The position numbers and the translations under genes are program-made. The notes beneath the pieces are model-generated. The model was given only the letters and a program-made list of their open reading frames with translations, searched no databases and was not told where the DNA came from. This document shows, piece after piece, positions 9,698-18,678 of a stretch of 64,000 nucleotides of DNA. The DNA is from Sphingomonas quercus (GTDB taxonomy: Bacteria > Pseudomonadota > Alphaproteobacteria > Sphingomonadales > Sphingomonadaceae): assembly GCF_018863195.1 (NCBI RefSeq), contig NZ_JAHKRT010000003.1:186001-250000 (forward strand), given 5' to 3'. How positions within the stretch are numbered: position 1 is the stretch's first letter; each line of letters begins with the position of its first letter.

Positions 9698-10708
9698 ATG
9701 CATCTGTCCCGCTTTCCCCGCGTCCGTCTCGGACATCTGCCCACGCCGCTGGAGCCGCTTGAGCGGCTGTCGAAGCGGCTCGGCGGCCCGCGGCTGTGGA
9801 TCAAGCGGGACGATTGCACCGGCCTCGCCGGCGGCGGCAACAAGACGCGCAAGCTCGAATTCCTGATCGCCGACGCATTACGCGAAGGCGCCGACACGAT
9901 CATTACCCAGGGCGCCACCCAGTCCAACCACGCCCGCCAGACGGCGGCGGCGGCGGCGAAGTTCGGCCTTGCCTGCCATCTGCTGCTGGAGGACCGCACC
10001 GGCTACACCTCCGCGGACTATCGGCTGAACGGCAATGTCCTGCTCGACCGGCTGCACGGTGCCGCCCTGTCCGAGCGGCCGGCCGGCGCGGACATGAACG
10101 CGGAGATGGCGGCGCTGGCGGAAGCGCTGCGCGGGAAGGATCGCAAGCCCTATGTCATTCCCGGCGGCGGCTCCAACCCGGTTGGCGCGCTCGGCTATGT
10201 CAACGCCGCCTTCGAACTCGTCGCGCAGGCGAATGACCGCGGGCTGCAAATCGGCCACATCGTTCATGCCACCGGCAGCGCCGGCACTCAGGCCGGCCTC
10301 GTCACCGGCCTTGTCGCGCTGAACGCCGCCATCCCGGTGCTTGGCGTCGGCGTGCGCGCGCCGAAGGAACGGCAGGAGCAGTCGGTGCTGGACCTCGCCA
10401 CCCGCACCGCCCACCGTCTCGGCCTGCCCGGCATCGTCCGGCGCGAGCATGTCGTCGCCAATTGCGACTATGTCGGCCAGGGCTATGGCCTGCCGACCGA
10501 GGGCATGATCGAGGCGGTATCGCTGTTCGCCGAGACCGAAGGCGTGCTGCTTGATCCGGTCTATAGCGGCAAGGGCGCCGCCGGCCTGATCGACCTCGTC
10601 CGCAAGGGCTTCTTCCCGGCCAATTCCGACGTGGTGTTCGTGCATACCGGCGGGGCGGTGGCGCTGGCCGCCTATCGCGCGGCGTTCGGCCAGCCGGATC
10701 ACCTCTGA
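9698..10708 (+). CDS. D-cysteine desulfhydrase / ACC deaminase family PLP enzyme, 336 aa
   Basis: A fold-type II pyridoxal-phosphate enzyme of the D-cysteine desulfhydrase and 1-aminocyclopropane-1-carboxylate deaminase group. The PLP lysine is K49 in GGGNKTRK, and the substrate-carboxylate loop QSNHARQ (S76-N77-H78) is intact. The C-terminal DPVYSGKG motif is the D-cysteine desulfhydrase form. It has no signal peptide, so it works in the cytosol, after import of a D-amino acid, giving a keto acid and ammonia (plus sulfide if the substrate is D-cysteine). It is 3 bp before the symporter gene. Substrate could equally be D-serine or another beta-substituted D-amino acid. Confidence 0.82.
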   Translation: MHLSRFPRVRLGHLPTPLEPLERLSKRLGGPRLWIKRDDCTGLAGGGNKTRKLEFLIADALREGADTIITQGATQSNHARQTAAAAAKFGLACHLLLEDRTGYTSADYRLNGNVLLDRLHGAALSERPAGADMNAEMAALAEALRGKDRKPYVIPGGGSNPVGALGYVNAAFELVAQANDRGLQIGHIVHATGSAGTQAGLVTGLVALNAAIPVLGVGVRAPKERQEQSVLDLATRTAHRLGLPGIVRREHVVANCDYVGQGYGLPTEGMIEAVSLFAETEGVLLDPVYSGKGAAGLIDLVRKGFFPANSDVVFVHTGGAVALAAYRAAFGQPDHL

Positions 10709-10711
10709 GCC

Positions 10712-11959
10712 GTGATCGCCAGCCCACGCAATCTCACCCGCCAGATCATCGCCGCCTCGGCGCTCGGCATCGTCTTCGGCCTCGCCGTCCACGCGCTGAT
10801 TGGCGATCCCACGAGGGCGGAGAACCTCGTAGCGGCGCTCGATTTCGTCACCAGCCTGTTCCTGCGCGCCATCAAGATGCTGATCGCGCCGCTGGTCCTG
10901 GCCGCGCTGGTCAGTGGCATTGGCCGCACGGAGGGGCTTGAGTCGGTCGGGCGGATGGCCGGACGGGCGATGCTGTGGTTCATTGGCGCCGGGCTGCTTG
11001 CCGCGCTGGCCGCGCTGGCGGTGGCCGCGCTGCTCGCTCCCGGCGCCGGCCTTCACCTGCACGCGACGGCGGCCGGCAGCGGCGTCCGGCCGCCTCCCTT
11101 CGATATCGCCGGGTTCCTTCGCAACATCATCCCGACCTCGATCGCCGACGCGATGGCCCGCAACGATGTGCTGCCGATCCTGTTCTTCGCGATCCTCGCC
11201 GGGTTCGCGCTGGCGAGGATGGGCGAGGCGGGCGCCGGACTGCTGCGCTTGGCCGACGGGCTGCTCGGCATGATGCTGACGATGGCGGGGCTGGTCATGC
11301 GGTTCGCGCCGCTTGCCGTGTTCTGCGCGATCGCCGCCGCGCTGGCCAAGGACGGCGCGGGCGTGATCGTCACCTATGCGGGCTTCGTCGGCGGCTTCTA
11401 CCTCGCGCTCGGGCTGCTCTGGCTGGCGATGATCGGCGCCGGGGCGCTCGCGCTCGGCCGGCATGCGCTGCGCGATCTGCTCGGCGCGCTGCGCCAGCCG
11501 GCGCTGATCGCTCTCGCAACGACCAGCGCCGAGGCCGCCTACCCTGCCCTTCTACAGAAGCTGGAAGGGTACGGCGTGCCCAATCGCGTCGCCGGCTTCG
11601 TGCTGCCGCTGGGCTATGCGTTCAATCTCATCGGCTCGATGTGCTATTGCACCTTCGCGGTGCTGTTCATCGCCCACGCCTATGACGTGCTGCTGTCGCC
11701 CGCGCAGATCGCCCAGCTTCTCTTCATGCTGTTCGTGACCAGCAAGGGCATCGCCAACATGCCCCGCGCCTCGATCGTGGTGGTGGCGGCGACGGCCCCC
11801 CATTTCGGCCTGCCCGAAGCCGGGATCGCCTTCATCCTCGGCATCGATCACGTCCTCGACATGGGGCGCACTGCCACCAACGTCGTCGCCAACGGCATCG
11901 TCGCGGCCATCGTCGCCCGCTCCGAACAGCCTGCTATCGCACCCGAGGGAGAGTTCTGA
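10712..11959 (+). CDS. Dicarboxylate/amino-acid:cation symporter (DAACS/Glt family), 415 aa
   Basis: An inner-membrane sodium- or proton-coupled carrier of the glutamate-transporter fold. The GTG start lies 3 bp after the preceding stop codon. The protein is hydrophobic throughout, with about eight helices and two re-entrant loops. The TM8 ligand motif DMGRTATN matches the family's DxxRTxxN, which binds the substrate carboxylate and amino groups. The usual NMDGT sodium-binding motif appears as NLIGS, a divergence that may alter ion or substrate choice. Its place between a D-amino-acid enzyme and capA suggests import of an acidic D-amino acid or similar. Confidence 0.85.
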   Translation: MIASPRNLTRQIIAASALGIVFGLAVHALIGDPTRAENLVAALDFVTSLFLRAIKMLIAPLVLAALVSGIGRTEGLESVGRMAGRAMLWFIGAGLLAALAALAVAALLAPGAGLHLHATAAGSGVRPPPFDIAGFLRNIIPTSIADAMARNDVLPILFFAILAGFALARMGEAGAGLLRLADGLLGMMLTMAGLVMRFAPLAVFCAIAAALAKDGAGVIVTYAGFVGGFYLALGLLWLAMIGAGALALGRHALRDLLGALRQPALIALATTSAEAAYPALLQKLEGYGVPNRVAGFVLPLGYAFNLIGSMCYCTFAVLFIAHAYDVLLSPAQIAQLLFMLFVTSKGIANMPRASIVVVAATAPHFGLPEAGIAFILGIDHVLDMGRTATNVVANGIVAAIVARSEQPAIAPEGEF

Positions 11960-13345
11960 ATGCGCCGTGTCGCCCGCCTGTCGTTCCTCGCCTGCTGCGC
12001 GCTGCTGTCGGCCACGGCTGCCGCACGCGCCCAGACCGGCGAGGCGCTGAAGACGACGCCAGTGCCGACAACGCCCGTTCGCGACGGATTCACGCTCGCG
12101 GCCGTGGGCGACCTCATCTATCTGCGCCCGATGCTGGCGACGATAGAGCGCCAATCGCCCGACATGGTGAAAATCCTGCGCGAGGCCGACGTCACCTTCG
12201 GCAATTTCGAGACCAGCGTCTTCCAGCCGCGACGCTTCAAGGGCTCGCCCCAGGCAGAGTCGGGCGGTGCCTGGCTGCTCGCCGATCCGGCCGTTCCGCG
12301 CGATCTGGCGAAGATGGGCTTCGACATCGTCAGCCACGCCAACAACCATGTCACCGACTGGGGCGTCGAAGGGCTGTACGAAACGCTCGACGGCCTCGAC
12401 GAAGCCGGCCTCGTCCATTCGGGCTCGGGGCGTACCCTGTCGGCGGCGCGGGCGCCTGCCTATCTCGACACGCCCGCCGGCCGGATCGGGCTCGTCTCGG
12501 CGAGCAGCTCGTTCACGCCGATGTCGCGCGCCGCCGATCCCTTGGGCGAAATTCCGGGGCGCGGCGGCGTCAACGCGCTGCGCACGGCGCAGACCAGGCT
12601 CGTCTCGCCGGCCGACCTCGCGGTGCTGGCCCGGCTGTCCGGCACCACGGGGGGCGCGCCGGTCCGGTTCGGCGGCCTCCGCTACCGCGCCGGCGACCAG
12701 ACGGGCGTCACCTACGAGATCGATCCGGCCGACGAGCGCGCCAACGCCCTCGCCGTGCGGCAGGCGAGACAGAATGGCAATTTCGCGATCTTCTCCCTCC
12801 ACAATCACGAAGCCGGCGCCACCAGCGAGCAGCCCGGCGACTTCGCCGTCGCCATCGCCCATAAGGCGATCGACGAAGGCGCCGACGCCTTTATCGGCCA
12901 CGGCCCGCACCTGTTGCGCGGCATCGAAATCTACAAGGGCAAACCGATTTTCTATTCGCTCGGCAACTTCGCGATGATGAACAACTCGCTCGATGCCGTC
13001 CCGCCGGACATGTATGATCAATATGGCGTGGCGCCCGGATCGACGACGACGCCCGAGCTGTTGCAGGCACGGAATGCGCGCTCCTTCGCCGACCGCAGGC
13101 TCTACGAATCGGTCATCGCCGTCAGCCGCTATCGCAACGGACGGTTGAGCGAGATCAGGCTCTACCCGATCGATCTCGGCGTGAAGGCGGCCGGCGTAGC
13201 GAGGGGGGTGCCGAAGCTCGCCGACGCCGAGGTCGGCGGCGCCATCCTTGGGCGCGTGCAGCGCCTGTCGATGCCGTTCGGCACCGCCATCTCGATCGAG
13301 AACGGCATCGGTATCATCCGCATCACGCCGGACACGGCCGGCTAG
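11960..13345 (+). CDS. CapA-like exported metallophosphoesterase-fold protein, 461 aa
   Basis: This belongs to the CapA / PgsA family named for poly-gamma-glutamate capsule synthesis, with a calcineurin-like metallophosphatase fold. A signal peptide (residues ~1-23, ending ARA) indicates export. Conserved blocks are AVGDLIYLRP, FGNFETSVF, HANNHVTDWG, FSLHNHEAG and AFIGHGPHLLRGIE followed by PIFYSLGNF, which hold the metal-ligand Asp, Asn and His residues. The start ATG directly abuts the symporter stop codon. No capBC genes are present, so a synthetic role is unlikely; in this catabolic operon it may act on gamma-linked or D-glutamyl material, which is inference. Confidence 0.8.
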   Translation: MRRVARLSFLACCALLSATAAARAQTGEALKTTPVPTTPVRDGFTLAAVGDLIYLRPMLATIERQSPDMVKILREADVTFGNFETSVFQPRRFKGSPQAESGGAWLLADPAVPRDLAKMGFDIVSHANNHVTDWGVEGLYETLDGLDEAGLVHSGSGRTLSAARAPAYLDTPAGRIGLVSASSSFTPMSRAADPLGEIPGRGGVNALRTAQTRLVSPADLAVLARLSGTTGGAPVRFGGLRYRAGDQTGVTYEIDPADERANALAVRQARQNGNFAIFSLHNHEAGATSEQPGDFAVAIAHKAIDEGADAFIGHGPHLLRGIEIYKGKPIFYSLGNFAMMNNSLDAVPPDMYDQYGVAPGSTTTPELLQARNARSFADRRLYESVIAVSRYRNGRLSEIRLYPIDLGVKAAGVARGVPKLADAEVGGAILGRVQRLSMPFGTAISIENGIGIIRITPDTAG

Positions 13346-13386
13346 ACCCGCCGGCGCTGCACCCCGGCCACGGCGGCGGCGGGTCT
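13344..13386. terminator. 10-bp inverted repeat between convergent genes
   Basis: AGACCCGCCG at 13344-13353 pairs perfectly with CGGCGGGTCT at 13377-13386 across a 23-base loop. It begins in the capA-like stop codon and ends 2 bp before the stop of the small minus-strand gene, so it could serve both directions. There is no T-tract. Confidence 0.4.
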
Positions 13387-13388
13387 GG

Positions 13389-13565
13389 TCAGCCGATCGA
13401 CCGTGCCCGGCCGAAGGGCAGCGAGAGGATGGGGCGCCTCTCGACCGCCGCGCACGCGCCGCCGAACTGGGCGTGCGCCGCCCTCTCCGTCTCGGCGGTC
13501 TGCTTGTGGACGGCGGGAGTGCGGAGCGCGAGCCGGGCGAAACGGGTGTCGGGGATGAACAGCAT
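13389..13565 (-). CDS. Possible small protein, 58 aa, unknown
   Basis: A short frame starts at ATG 13565 with GGAG nine bases upstream and stops at TGA 13389-13391. Only three of its 58 codons end in A or T, the bias of real genes in this genome. An in-frame stop lies a few codons upstream, so the gene cannot be much longer. The product begins MLFIPDTRFARLALRTP and has no signal peptide, membrane helix or family I recognise. It is convergent with the capA-like gene and shares an inverted repeat with it. It could also be the remnant of a larger gene. Confidence 0.4.
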   Translation of the reverse strand: MLFIPDTRFARLALRTPAVHKQTAETERAAHAQFGGACAAVERRPILSLPFGRARSIG

Positions 13566-13812
13566 CGCGAGGAGCTCCGCGTCAGAGCGGGAGCATGAGA
13601 ACTCTCAGTCGCGGCCAAGCTCGGAATGGACGGCGCGATAGCCGCTATATGATGATGTCGGCACGGCCACGCCAGCCCCCTACCCGCAAACAGGAAATAG
13701 TTCGCCGGCGTCCTTGCCCTCGGCCCGATCCGGCACGACATTGTGCAGCGCAGCAATCCGCCGGGAGGATTGTTCTGCACGGCGGGCTTCCGCCTGGCCA
13801 GGAGAAAGCCGC
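13566..13812. other. Intergenic region upstream of the esterase
   Basis: About 250 bp with no convincing gene on either strand. The esterase frame can be extended through it to a TTG at 13714, but those extra residues do not look like protein and the ribosome site favours ATG 13813. The region probably carries promoters for both the esterase and the small minus-strand gene. Confidence 0.4.
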
Positions 13813-14955
13813 ATGCGACGCTTGAACGATACCCTTGGCCGCCTCTCACGGCTGCGGAACAGCCCTTTGCCCGGCGGTCCGGGCATTCCGGGCGAGGACC
13901 GGCTGACCGATCTTCCCGCGTTCGGCTCCAACCCGGGCGCGCTGCGCGGCCGCTGCTACGTGCCTGCTTCACTCCAGGCCTCTGCGGCCCTCGTCGTGGT
14001 GCTTCATGGGTGCACCCAGGATGCCGCCGGCTATGACCGCGGCTCGGGCTGGTCGCGGTTGGCCGACGAACATGGCTTCGCCCTGCTCTATCCCGAGCAG
14101 CAACGCGGCAACAACCCCAACCTCTGCTTCAACTGGTTCAATGCTGCCGATACGCGGCGCGATTCCGGCGAGGCGCTGTCGATCCGGCAGATGGTTGCGG
14201 CGATGATCGCCACGCACGGGGTCGATCCCGCCCGCGTCTATGTAACCGGCCTGTCCGCCGGCGGCGCCATGGCCTCGGTGATGCTCGCCACCTATCCCGA
14301 GGTGTTCGCGGGCGGCGCGATCATCGCCGGCCTGCCTTACGGCACCGCCGCCTCGATCCCGGAGGCGTTTGATCGCATGCGCGCGCATGGCGGGCCGCCG
14401 GCGGCCGCGCTCGGGGCGCTGGTCCGAGCGGCTTCGCCGCATCGCGGCCCGTGGCCGACGATATCGGTGTGGCATGGCGACAGCGACGCGACGGTGAGCC
14501 ACGCGAACTCGGCGCTGATCGTCGAGCAATGGCGCGCCCTGCACGGGGCGGCCGCCGCGCCGGATGCCGTCGAACCGGTCGACGGCCACGTTCGGCGGGT
14601 GTGGCGCGACAGCGAAGGGCGGGACGCGATCGAGGAGTACCGGATCGCCGGCCTCGGCCATGGCACGCCGCTCAGCACCTTCGGCGCGGACGCCTGCGGT
14701 ACCGCCGGGCCGTACATGCTGGAGGCCGGCATTTCCTCGACCCGCCGGATCGCCTGCGCCTGGGGCCTGCTCCGCACGCAGTCCGAGGCGCCGGGTCGCG
14801 ATACCGCTGCCGAGCCGCAACCGCGCGCGACGCTGCCGACGCCGATCGCCGTCGCCGCCCAGCGCAGCCGGCCACAGCCAGAGCCCGAACCCGCCTCCGG
14901 CGGGGTGGGCCGCGTCATCGAGGACGCCTTGCGCGCCGCTGGCCTGATGCGCTGA
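13813..14955 (+). CDS. PHB-depolymerase-family esterase (LpqC/Esterase_phb type), 380 aa
   Basis: An alpha/beta hydrolase of the PHB depolymerase family. The ATG at 13813 is preceded by AGGAGAAAG, which decides the start. The oxyanion-hole region VVVLHGCTQD (residues 61-70) and the following GSGWSRLADEHGFALLYPEQ are typical of the family. The nucleophile is S148 in the lipase box GLSAGGAM, and the general-base His is likely in GLGHGTPL. There is no clear signal peptide, so it probably acts inside the cell on stored polyhydroxyalkanoate or on short esters. The C-terminal tail (~345-380) is Pro/Gln/Glu-rich and probably disordered. Confidence 0.85.
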   Translation: MRRLNDTLGRLSRLRNSPLPGGPGIPGEDRLTDLPAFGSNPGALRGRCYVPASLQASAALVVVLHGCTQDAAGYDRGSGWSRLADEHGFALLYPEQQRGNNPNLCFNWFNAADTRRDSGEALSIRQMVAAMIATHGVDPARVYVTGLSAGGAMASVMLATYPEVFAGGAIIAGLPYGTAASIPEAFDRMRAHGGPPAAALGALVRAASPHRGPWPTISVWHGDSDATVSHANSALIVEQWRALHGAAAAPDAVEPVDGHVRRVWRDSEGRDAIEEYRIAGLGHGTPLSTFGADACGTAGPYMLEAGISSTRRIACAWGLLRTQSEAPGRDTAAEPQPRATLPTPIAVAAQRSRPQPEPEPASGGVGRVIEDALRAAGLMR

Positions 14956-15100
14956 GCGCCGCCCGGGGGGGCGCCCGTCCGCCGCCTCGCCGGTCGGCCT
15001 TCGCCACCGGCCGCGCCCATTCCCCACTCGTCGCAAATCGATTGCCTGGCGCCTGCCGTCGGGCAATTGGCGGATATCAGGGCATGAGCGGGTGATGGTC

Positions 15101-15418
15101 ATGAAAATCCGTGCGTCTGCTTGCGCACTCGCGATGAGCATGGGACTCTTGTCGGCGGCGGCTGCGCACGCCGACGATCCCAATGATCCGACGATGCGGA
15201 GCGACGAGGCGCACGCCCGTGACCGCGCCATCACCAAGCATATGAACGAACGGCAACTCGCCTTTGTCCGCCAGCGCGATGCGCGGAGCGACGAGCAGCT
15301 ACGCAGCGGGCAAGAGAGCTATAGCGCGGCCCGCGCGGACTACGCGCGCAGGATGGCGGCGTGGCGCCACGCCGTCGCCGCCTGCGAGGCCGGCCATCGG
15401 GAATATTGCGACAACTGA
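15101..15418 (+). CDS. Small exported protein, 105 aa, unknown
   Basis: An N-terminal signal peptide (MKIRASACALAMSMG to the cleavage-like AAAHA) is followed by a hydrophilic mature part rich in Arg, Ala, Asp and Glu with helical, possibly coiled-coil, heptad-like character. Two Cys near the C-terminus (ACEAGHREYC) could form a disulfide in the periplasm. ATG 15095 is an alternative start four bases downstream of a GAGCGGG stretch; I chose 15101 because it gives a normal signal peptide. It is convergent with the GH43 gene, 48 bp away. I do not recognise the family. Confidence 0.6.
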   Translation: MKIRASACALAMSMGLLSAAAAHADDPNDPTMRSDEAHARDRAITKHMNERQLAFVRQRDARSDEQLRSGQESYSAARADYARRMAAWRHAVAACEAGHREYCDN

Positions 15419-15466
15419 GCGCGCCCTCGGAAGCGGCTCGCGCCCCGTTTCCAAGACCGCGGCCGG

Positions 15467-17077
15467 TCAGCGGGGTCGGTAGGAGAATGAAGCGAAATCG
15501 GCCGGCGCTCGCGTGCCGGCCATGTCCTGCGCCGCCATGCCGACGAACGCGCCGGTGAAATTGGGCAGTCCAGGCGCGCTCGCCTCGTCCGACAGGATGC
15601 TGGCATCAAACTGCTCGGGCAGCCAGTTCCACGCCTCCGCGCCGAGCGGGCGCCAGGCAAAGAGAAGGCGTGCATGATCCACCTCGGCGCGTAGCTCCAC
15701 CGGGCCGTCCGGGACAGGTACGGGCGGCGTGAAGGCGTCACCCTGCGGCGAATCCGGCAGCATCGACATTACGCGCAGATGGCGCCCGACCGCCTCGTCA
15801 TGAGTGACGTGGAGATAATGGAATTTGGCGCCGTTATAGTAGCAGACCAGCCCCGCCGCCTGCTGGAAATGGGCCGCGGTGAAATCGAGCACCGTCGTGG
15901 CGGTATAGCGGAAATGCTGCTGGCGGCGGGCCACCAGCGCCTGGGTGAACAGGCTGCCGATCGTCTCGCATCCGTATAGCCGCAAATGGCCCGGGCGAGC
16001 TGAGAGGCTGAAGATATCGTCCGGTTCGGGGGTGCGCAGCCACTGGAACTCCGGCGGCAGCGCGCTTCCGAACGAACCTTCGTGCGGCCGGCTCTCGACG
16101 GGGGCGGCCGGAAGCGCAGGCGCGTCCGCCTCGAGCACCGGCAAGGCGTCGCCGGCCAATGTGCGCAGCCAGCCATCCTCACCCCAACGCATCTGCTGCA
16201 GGGCCGTTTCGCGGCCGAGGACGCAGCGGCCGCGATCCGGCAGCGGGCGGCCGCACAGATACACCATCCAGGTCTCGCCGGCCGGCGTTTCGACGATGTC
16301 GGCATGGCCGGTGCGGTGCAGCGCCGCCTCGGAGCGGCCGCGCGCAGACAGCACCGGACCGTCCGGATGGACCTCGTACGGGCCGAACAGGCTGCGCGCG
16401 CGCGCCATGGTGACGGCATGGTTCCACGCCGTTCCCCCCTCGGCGACGAGCAGGTGATACCAGCCATCCCGTTTGTAGAGGTGCGGCCCTTCGGTGAGGC
16501 CCAGCGCCGTTCCTTCGAAGATCATGCGCCGCTCGCCGATCAGTCGCCCGGCGGCGCGGTCGAATTGCTGTGCCACGATGCCGGCGAAGCGGTTGCGTCC
16601 GGGCCGATGATCCCACAGCATGTTGAGCAGCCAGCTCCGGCCGTCGTCATCATGGAACAGGGCCGGGTCGAAGCCGCTGCTGTTAAGGAAGACGGGGTCG
16701 GACCAGACGCCGTCGATCGTCTCGCAGGTGACGGCATAATTGTGGAAGTCGCGCAGGGATGCGCCCGAAGCGCCGCCCACCGTCGTGCGGCCATAGCGCC
16801 TGACGTCGGTGTAGATCAGCCAGAAGCGGCCGTCCTGCCAGCTGATGTCGGGGGCCCACACGCCGCAGCTGTCGGGGTCGCCGCGCATGTCGAGCTGGCG
16901 CGGGCGTGTCAGGGGGCGCGATGCCAGCCGCCAATGGACGAGGTCTCGGGAATGGTGGATCTGGACGCCCGGAAACCATTCGAAGGTGGAGGTGGCGAGA
17001 TAATAATCGTCGCCCACCCGCACGATCGACGGATCGGGATTGAAGCCCGGAAGGATGGGATTGCGATAGGTCGTCAT
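15467..17077 (-). CDS. xynB: GH43 beta-xylosidase / arabinofuranosidase, 536 aa
   Basis: A two-domain glycoside hydrolase of family 43, subfamily-11 type by length and layout. The N-terminal five-bladed propeller (~1-310) has the catalytic base D15 in FNPDPS, the probable pKa-modulating D137 in FDPALFHD, and the general acid E196 in LTEGPHLY; WAPDISW (D77) is also conserved. The C-terminal half is the beta-sandwich found in these enzymes. There is no signal peptide, so it hydrolyses imported xylo-oligosaccharides in the cytosol. Its ATG overlaps the stop of the upstream MFS gene, so the two form an operon. Arabinofuranosidase activity is possible. Confidence 0.9.
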   Translation of the reverse strand: MTTYRNPILPGFNPDPSIVRVGDDYYLATSTFEWFPGVQIHHSRDLVHWRLASRPLTRPRQLDMRGDPDSCGVWAPDISWQDGRFWLIYTDVRRYGRTTVGGASGASLRDFHNYAVTCETIDGVWSDPVFLNSSGFDPALFHDDDGRSWLLNMLWDHRPGRNRFAGIVAQQFDRAAGRLIGERRMIFEGTALGLTEGPHLYKRDGWYHLLVAEGGTAWNHAVTMARARSLFGPYEVHPDGPVLSARGRSEAALHRTGHADIVETPAGETWMVYLCGRPLPDRGRCVLGRETALQQMRWGEDGWLRTLAGDALPVLEADAPALPAAPVESRPHEGSFGSALPPEFQWLRTPEPDDIFSLSARPGHLRLYGCETIGSLFTQALVARRQQHFRYTATTVLDFTAAHFQQAAGLVCYYNGAKFHYLHVTHDEAVGRHLRVMSMLPDSPQGDAFTPPVPVPDGPVELRAEVDHARLLFAWRPLGAEAWNWLPEQFDASILSDEASAPGLPNFTGAFVGMAAQDMAGTRAPADFASFSYRPR

Positions 17078-18336
17078 ATGCTTGCCTTAGGCGCCCGCAC
17101 CACTGTCCACAGGACCAGCGCGCCCACCAGATCAAGCCCGCCCAGCGCTACGAAGAACGGGCTGTAGCCGACGCGCTCGACCATCTGGCCGATCATCAGC
17201 GAAAAGGCGAGCACACCGAAATTCCCGAACAGCCCCGCCACCCCGGCCACCGTGCCCACCTCGTTCGGCGGAAACAGGTCGGACGACATGGTGATCACGG
17301 TGACGGAAAGCGTCTGGTGCGCGAAACCGGCCAGGCACAGCAGCGCGACGGCCGTGACCGGGCTTTCCACCGTCCCGACGAACGCCACCGCCACCATCAT
17401 CACCGCGCCCGCGGTGAACGCACCGCGCCGCGCGTCGATCAATCCGACACCCATGCGCTGAAGCATCAGCACCAGGAACGGCCCGAACAGGCAGCCAAGG
17501 TCCGCGGCGAGAAACGGCAGCCACGCGAACAGCGCGATCTGGGCGAGATCGAAATGGCGCACCGTGGTCAGGTACAGCGGCATCCAGAACGACAAGGTTC
17601 CCCAGGTCGGATCGGCCAGCATGCGCGGGATGGCGATGCCCCACAGGTTGCGCTGGCGAAGCAGCTGACCGAGCGAGGCCCGGCCGGCGGCGCGATCGGG
17701 AAAGGCTTCCTGATCGCTCTGGATATAGGCGCGCTCCTCATCCGACAGCCGGGGGTGGGTTTCGGGCGGCGCATAGGCGACCAGCCACAAGATCACCCAG
17801 AGCAGGCCGAGCGCGCCAGCGACGACGAAGGCCATGCGCCAGCTGGAGGTCCAGATCGCCCAGGCGACCAGCGGCGGCGCCAGCACCGCGCCGAAGGATG
17901 CCCCGATATTGTAGAGCCCGCCGGCAATCCCCCGCTCCCGCGCCGGAAACCACGCCGCCACCACCTTCAGGCTGGACGGATGGCCGGCGCCCTCCGCAAG
18001 GCCGAGCGCTCCGCGCAGCGCCGCCAGCCCCAGCCAGCCGCCCGCAAGACCATGCGCAATGGTGATGATCGACCACGCACCGGCGAAAAGCGCAAAGCCC
18101 AGCTTCACCCCGATGATGTCGACGACATAGCCCGCCAGCGGTTGCAGCATGATGCCGAGCTGGAAGGCGCCGGTCACCCAGCCATATTGCTCGGGGCCGA
18201 TATGAAGCTCGTCCATCACCGCCGGCGCGGCGATGCCGAGGACGCTGCGCGACAGATAGTTGAGGATCATCGCCGCCATCACCAGCACGATCATCATCCA
18301 GCGAAGCCGACGGAAGCGAGGCATGCCGCCTGTCAT
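17074..18336 (-). CDS. MFS transporter, ACS/hexuronate-like, 420 aa
   Basis: A major facilitator permease with about twelve membrane helices. The N-terminal LNYLSRSVLGIAAPAVMDEL and the GLAEGAGHPSSLKVVAAWFP segment after helix 4 are typical of the anion:cation symporter branch that includes hexuronate and glucarate carriers (ExuT/GarP). The likely start is ATG 18336; MPRF at 18324 is an alternative. It is co-transcribed with the GH43 enzyme, so a xylo-oligosaccharide or aldouronate is the likely substrate. Confidence 0.85.
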   Translation of the reverse strand: MTGGMPRFRRLRWMMIVLVMAAMILNYLSRSVLGIAAPAVMDELHIGPEQYGWVTGAFQLGIMLQPLAGYVVDIIGVKLGFALFAGAWSIITIAHGLAGGWLGLAALRGALGLAEGAGHPSSLKVVAAWFPARERGIAGGLYNIGASFGAVLAPPLVAWAIWTSSWRMAFVVAGALGLLWVILWLVAYAPPETHPRLSDEERAYIQSDQEAFPDRAAGRASLGQLLRQRNLWGIAIPRMLADPTWGTLSFWMPLYLTTVRHFDLAQIALFAWLPFLAADLGCLFGPFLVLMLQRMGVGLIDARRGAFTAGAVMMVAVAFVGTVESPVTAVALLCLAGFAHQTLSVTVITMSSDLFPPNEVGTVAGVAGLFGNFGVLAFSLMIGQMVERVGYSPFFVALGGLDLVGALVLWTVVRAPKASI

Positions 18337-18678
18337 CTCATCTGCTCGCCGCGAACGGGGAGATGACCGTCGCCGGACCGGCGCGCAGGCGGGCCGGCGT
18401 GCCCCCTCCGGCAAACGCCCATATGCCCGGCGGCGCCCGCATCAGGTGCCGATGCGCCTCATCGCCGCGCCCGCCGGGCGCGGGCGCCGAGCCAGGGGCG
18501 GCCGACTTTTGCTGCCGTCCGCTCCGGGTCATCTCGATGGCAGGCCATGAAAAAATCATATATGATATGAGCTGCACAGATGGCTCGTCGATGTCAAGCG
18601 CATGTCTCGGAGGGGGCGCTTCCGGGCAATTCGGCATGACATGGGGGCCGATTGCCTCGACACGCTTATTCTTCGTCG
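18337..18678. promoter_or_regulatory. Upstream region of the MFS-GH43 operon, with palindrome
   Basis: This 342-bp gap holds the perfect 12-bp palindrome ATCATATATGAT at 18555-18566, in an AT-rich patch unusual for this genome and about 220 bp before the MFS start. It could be an operator for a sugar-responsive repressor. A 64-codon minus-strand frame (18338-18532) ends at the MFS start but is not called as a gene. No other gene is seen. Confidence 0.4.

Noticed and set aside
9698-10708. PLP enzyme as ACC deaminase (acdS)
   Set aside because: The DPVYSGKG motif and the D-amino-acid neighbourhood fit D-cysteine desulfhydrase better; ACC deaminase cannot be fully excluded.
11552-13972. An 806-codon minus-strand frame
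   Set aside because: It lies antisense to the symporter and capA-like genes, which have complete family motifs; its composition is shadow-like.
16082-17167. A long plus-strand frame opposite GH43
   Set aside because: GH43 on the minus strand has all catalytic motifs; this is its shadow.
18338-18532. A 64-codon minus-strand frame ending at the MFS start
   Set aside because: It ends two bases before the MFS start region and might be a leader, but codon bias is weak, the ribosome site is poor, and the product is low-complexity Gly/Ala/Pro/Arg.
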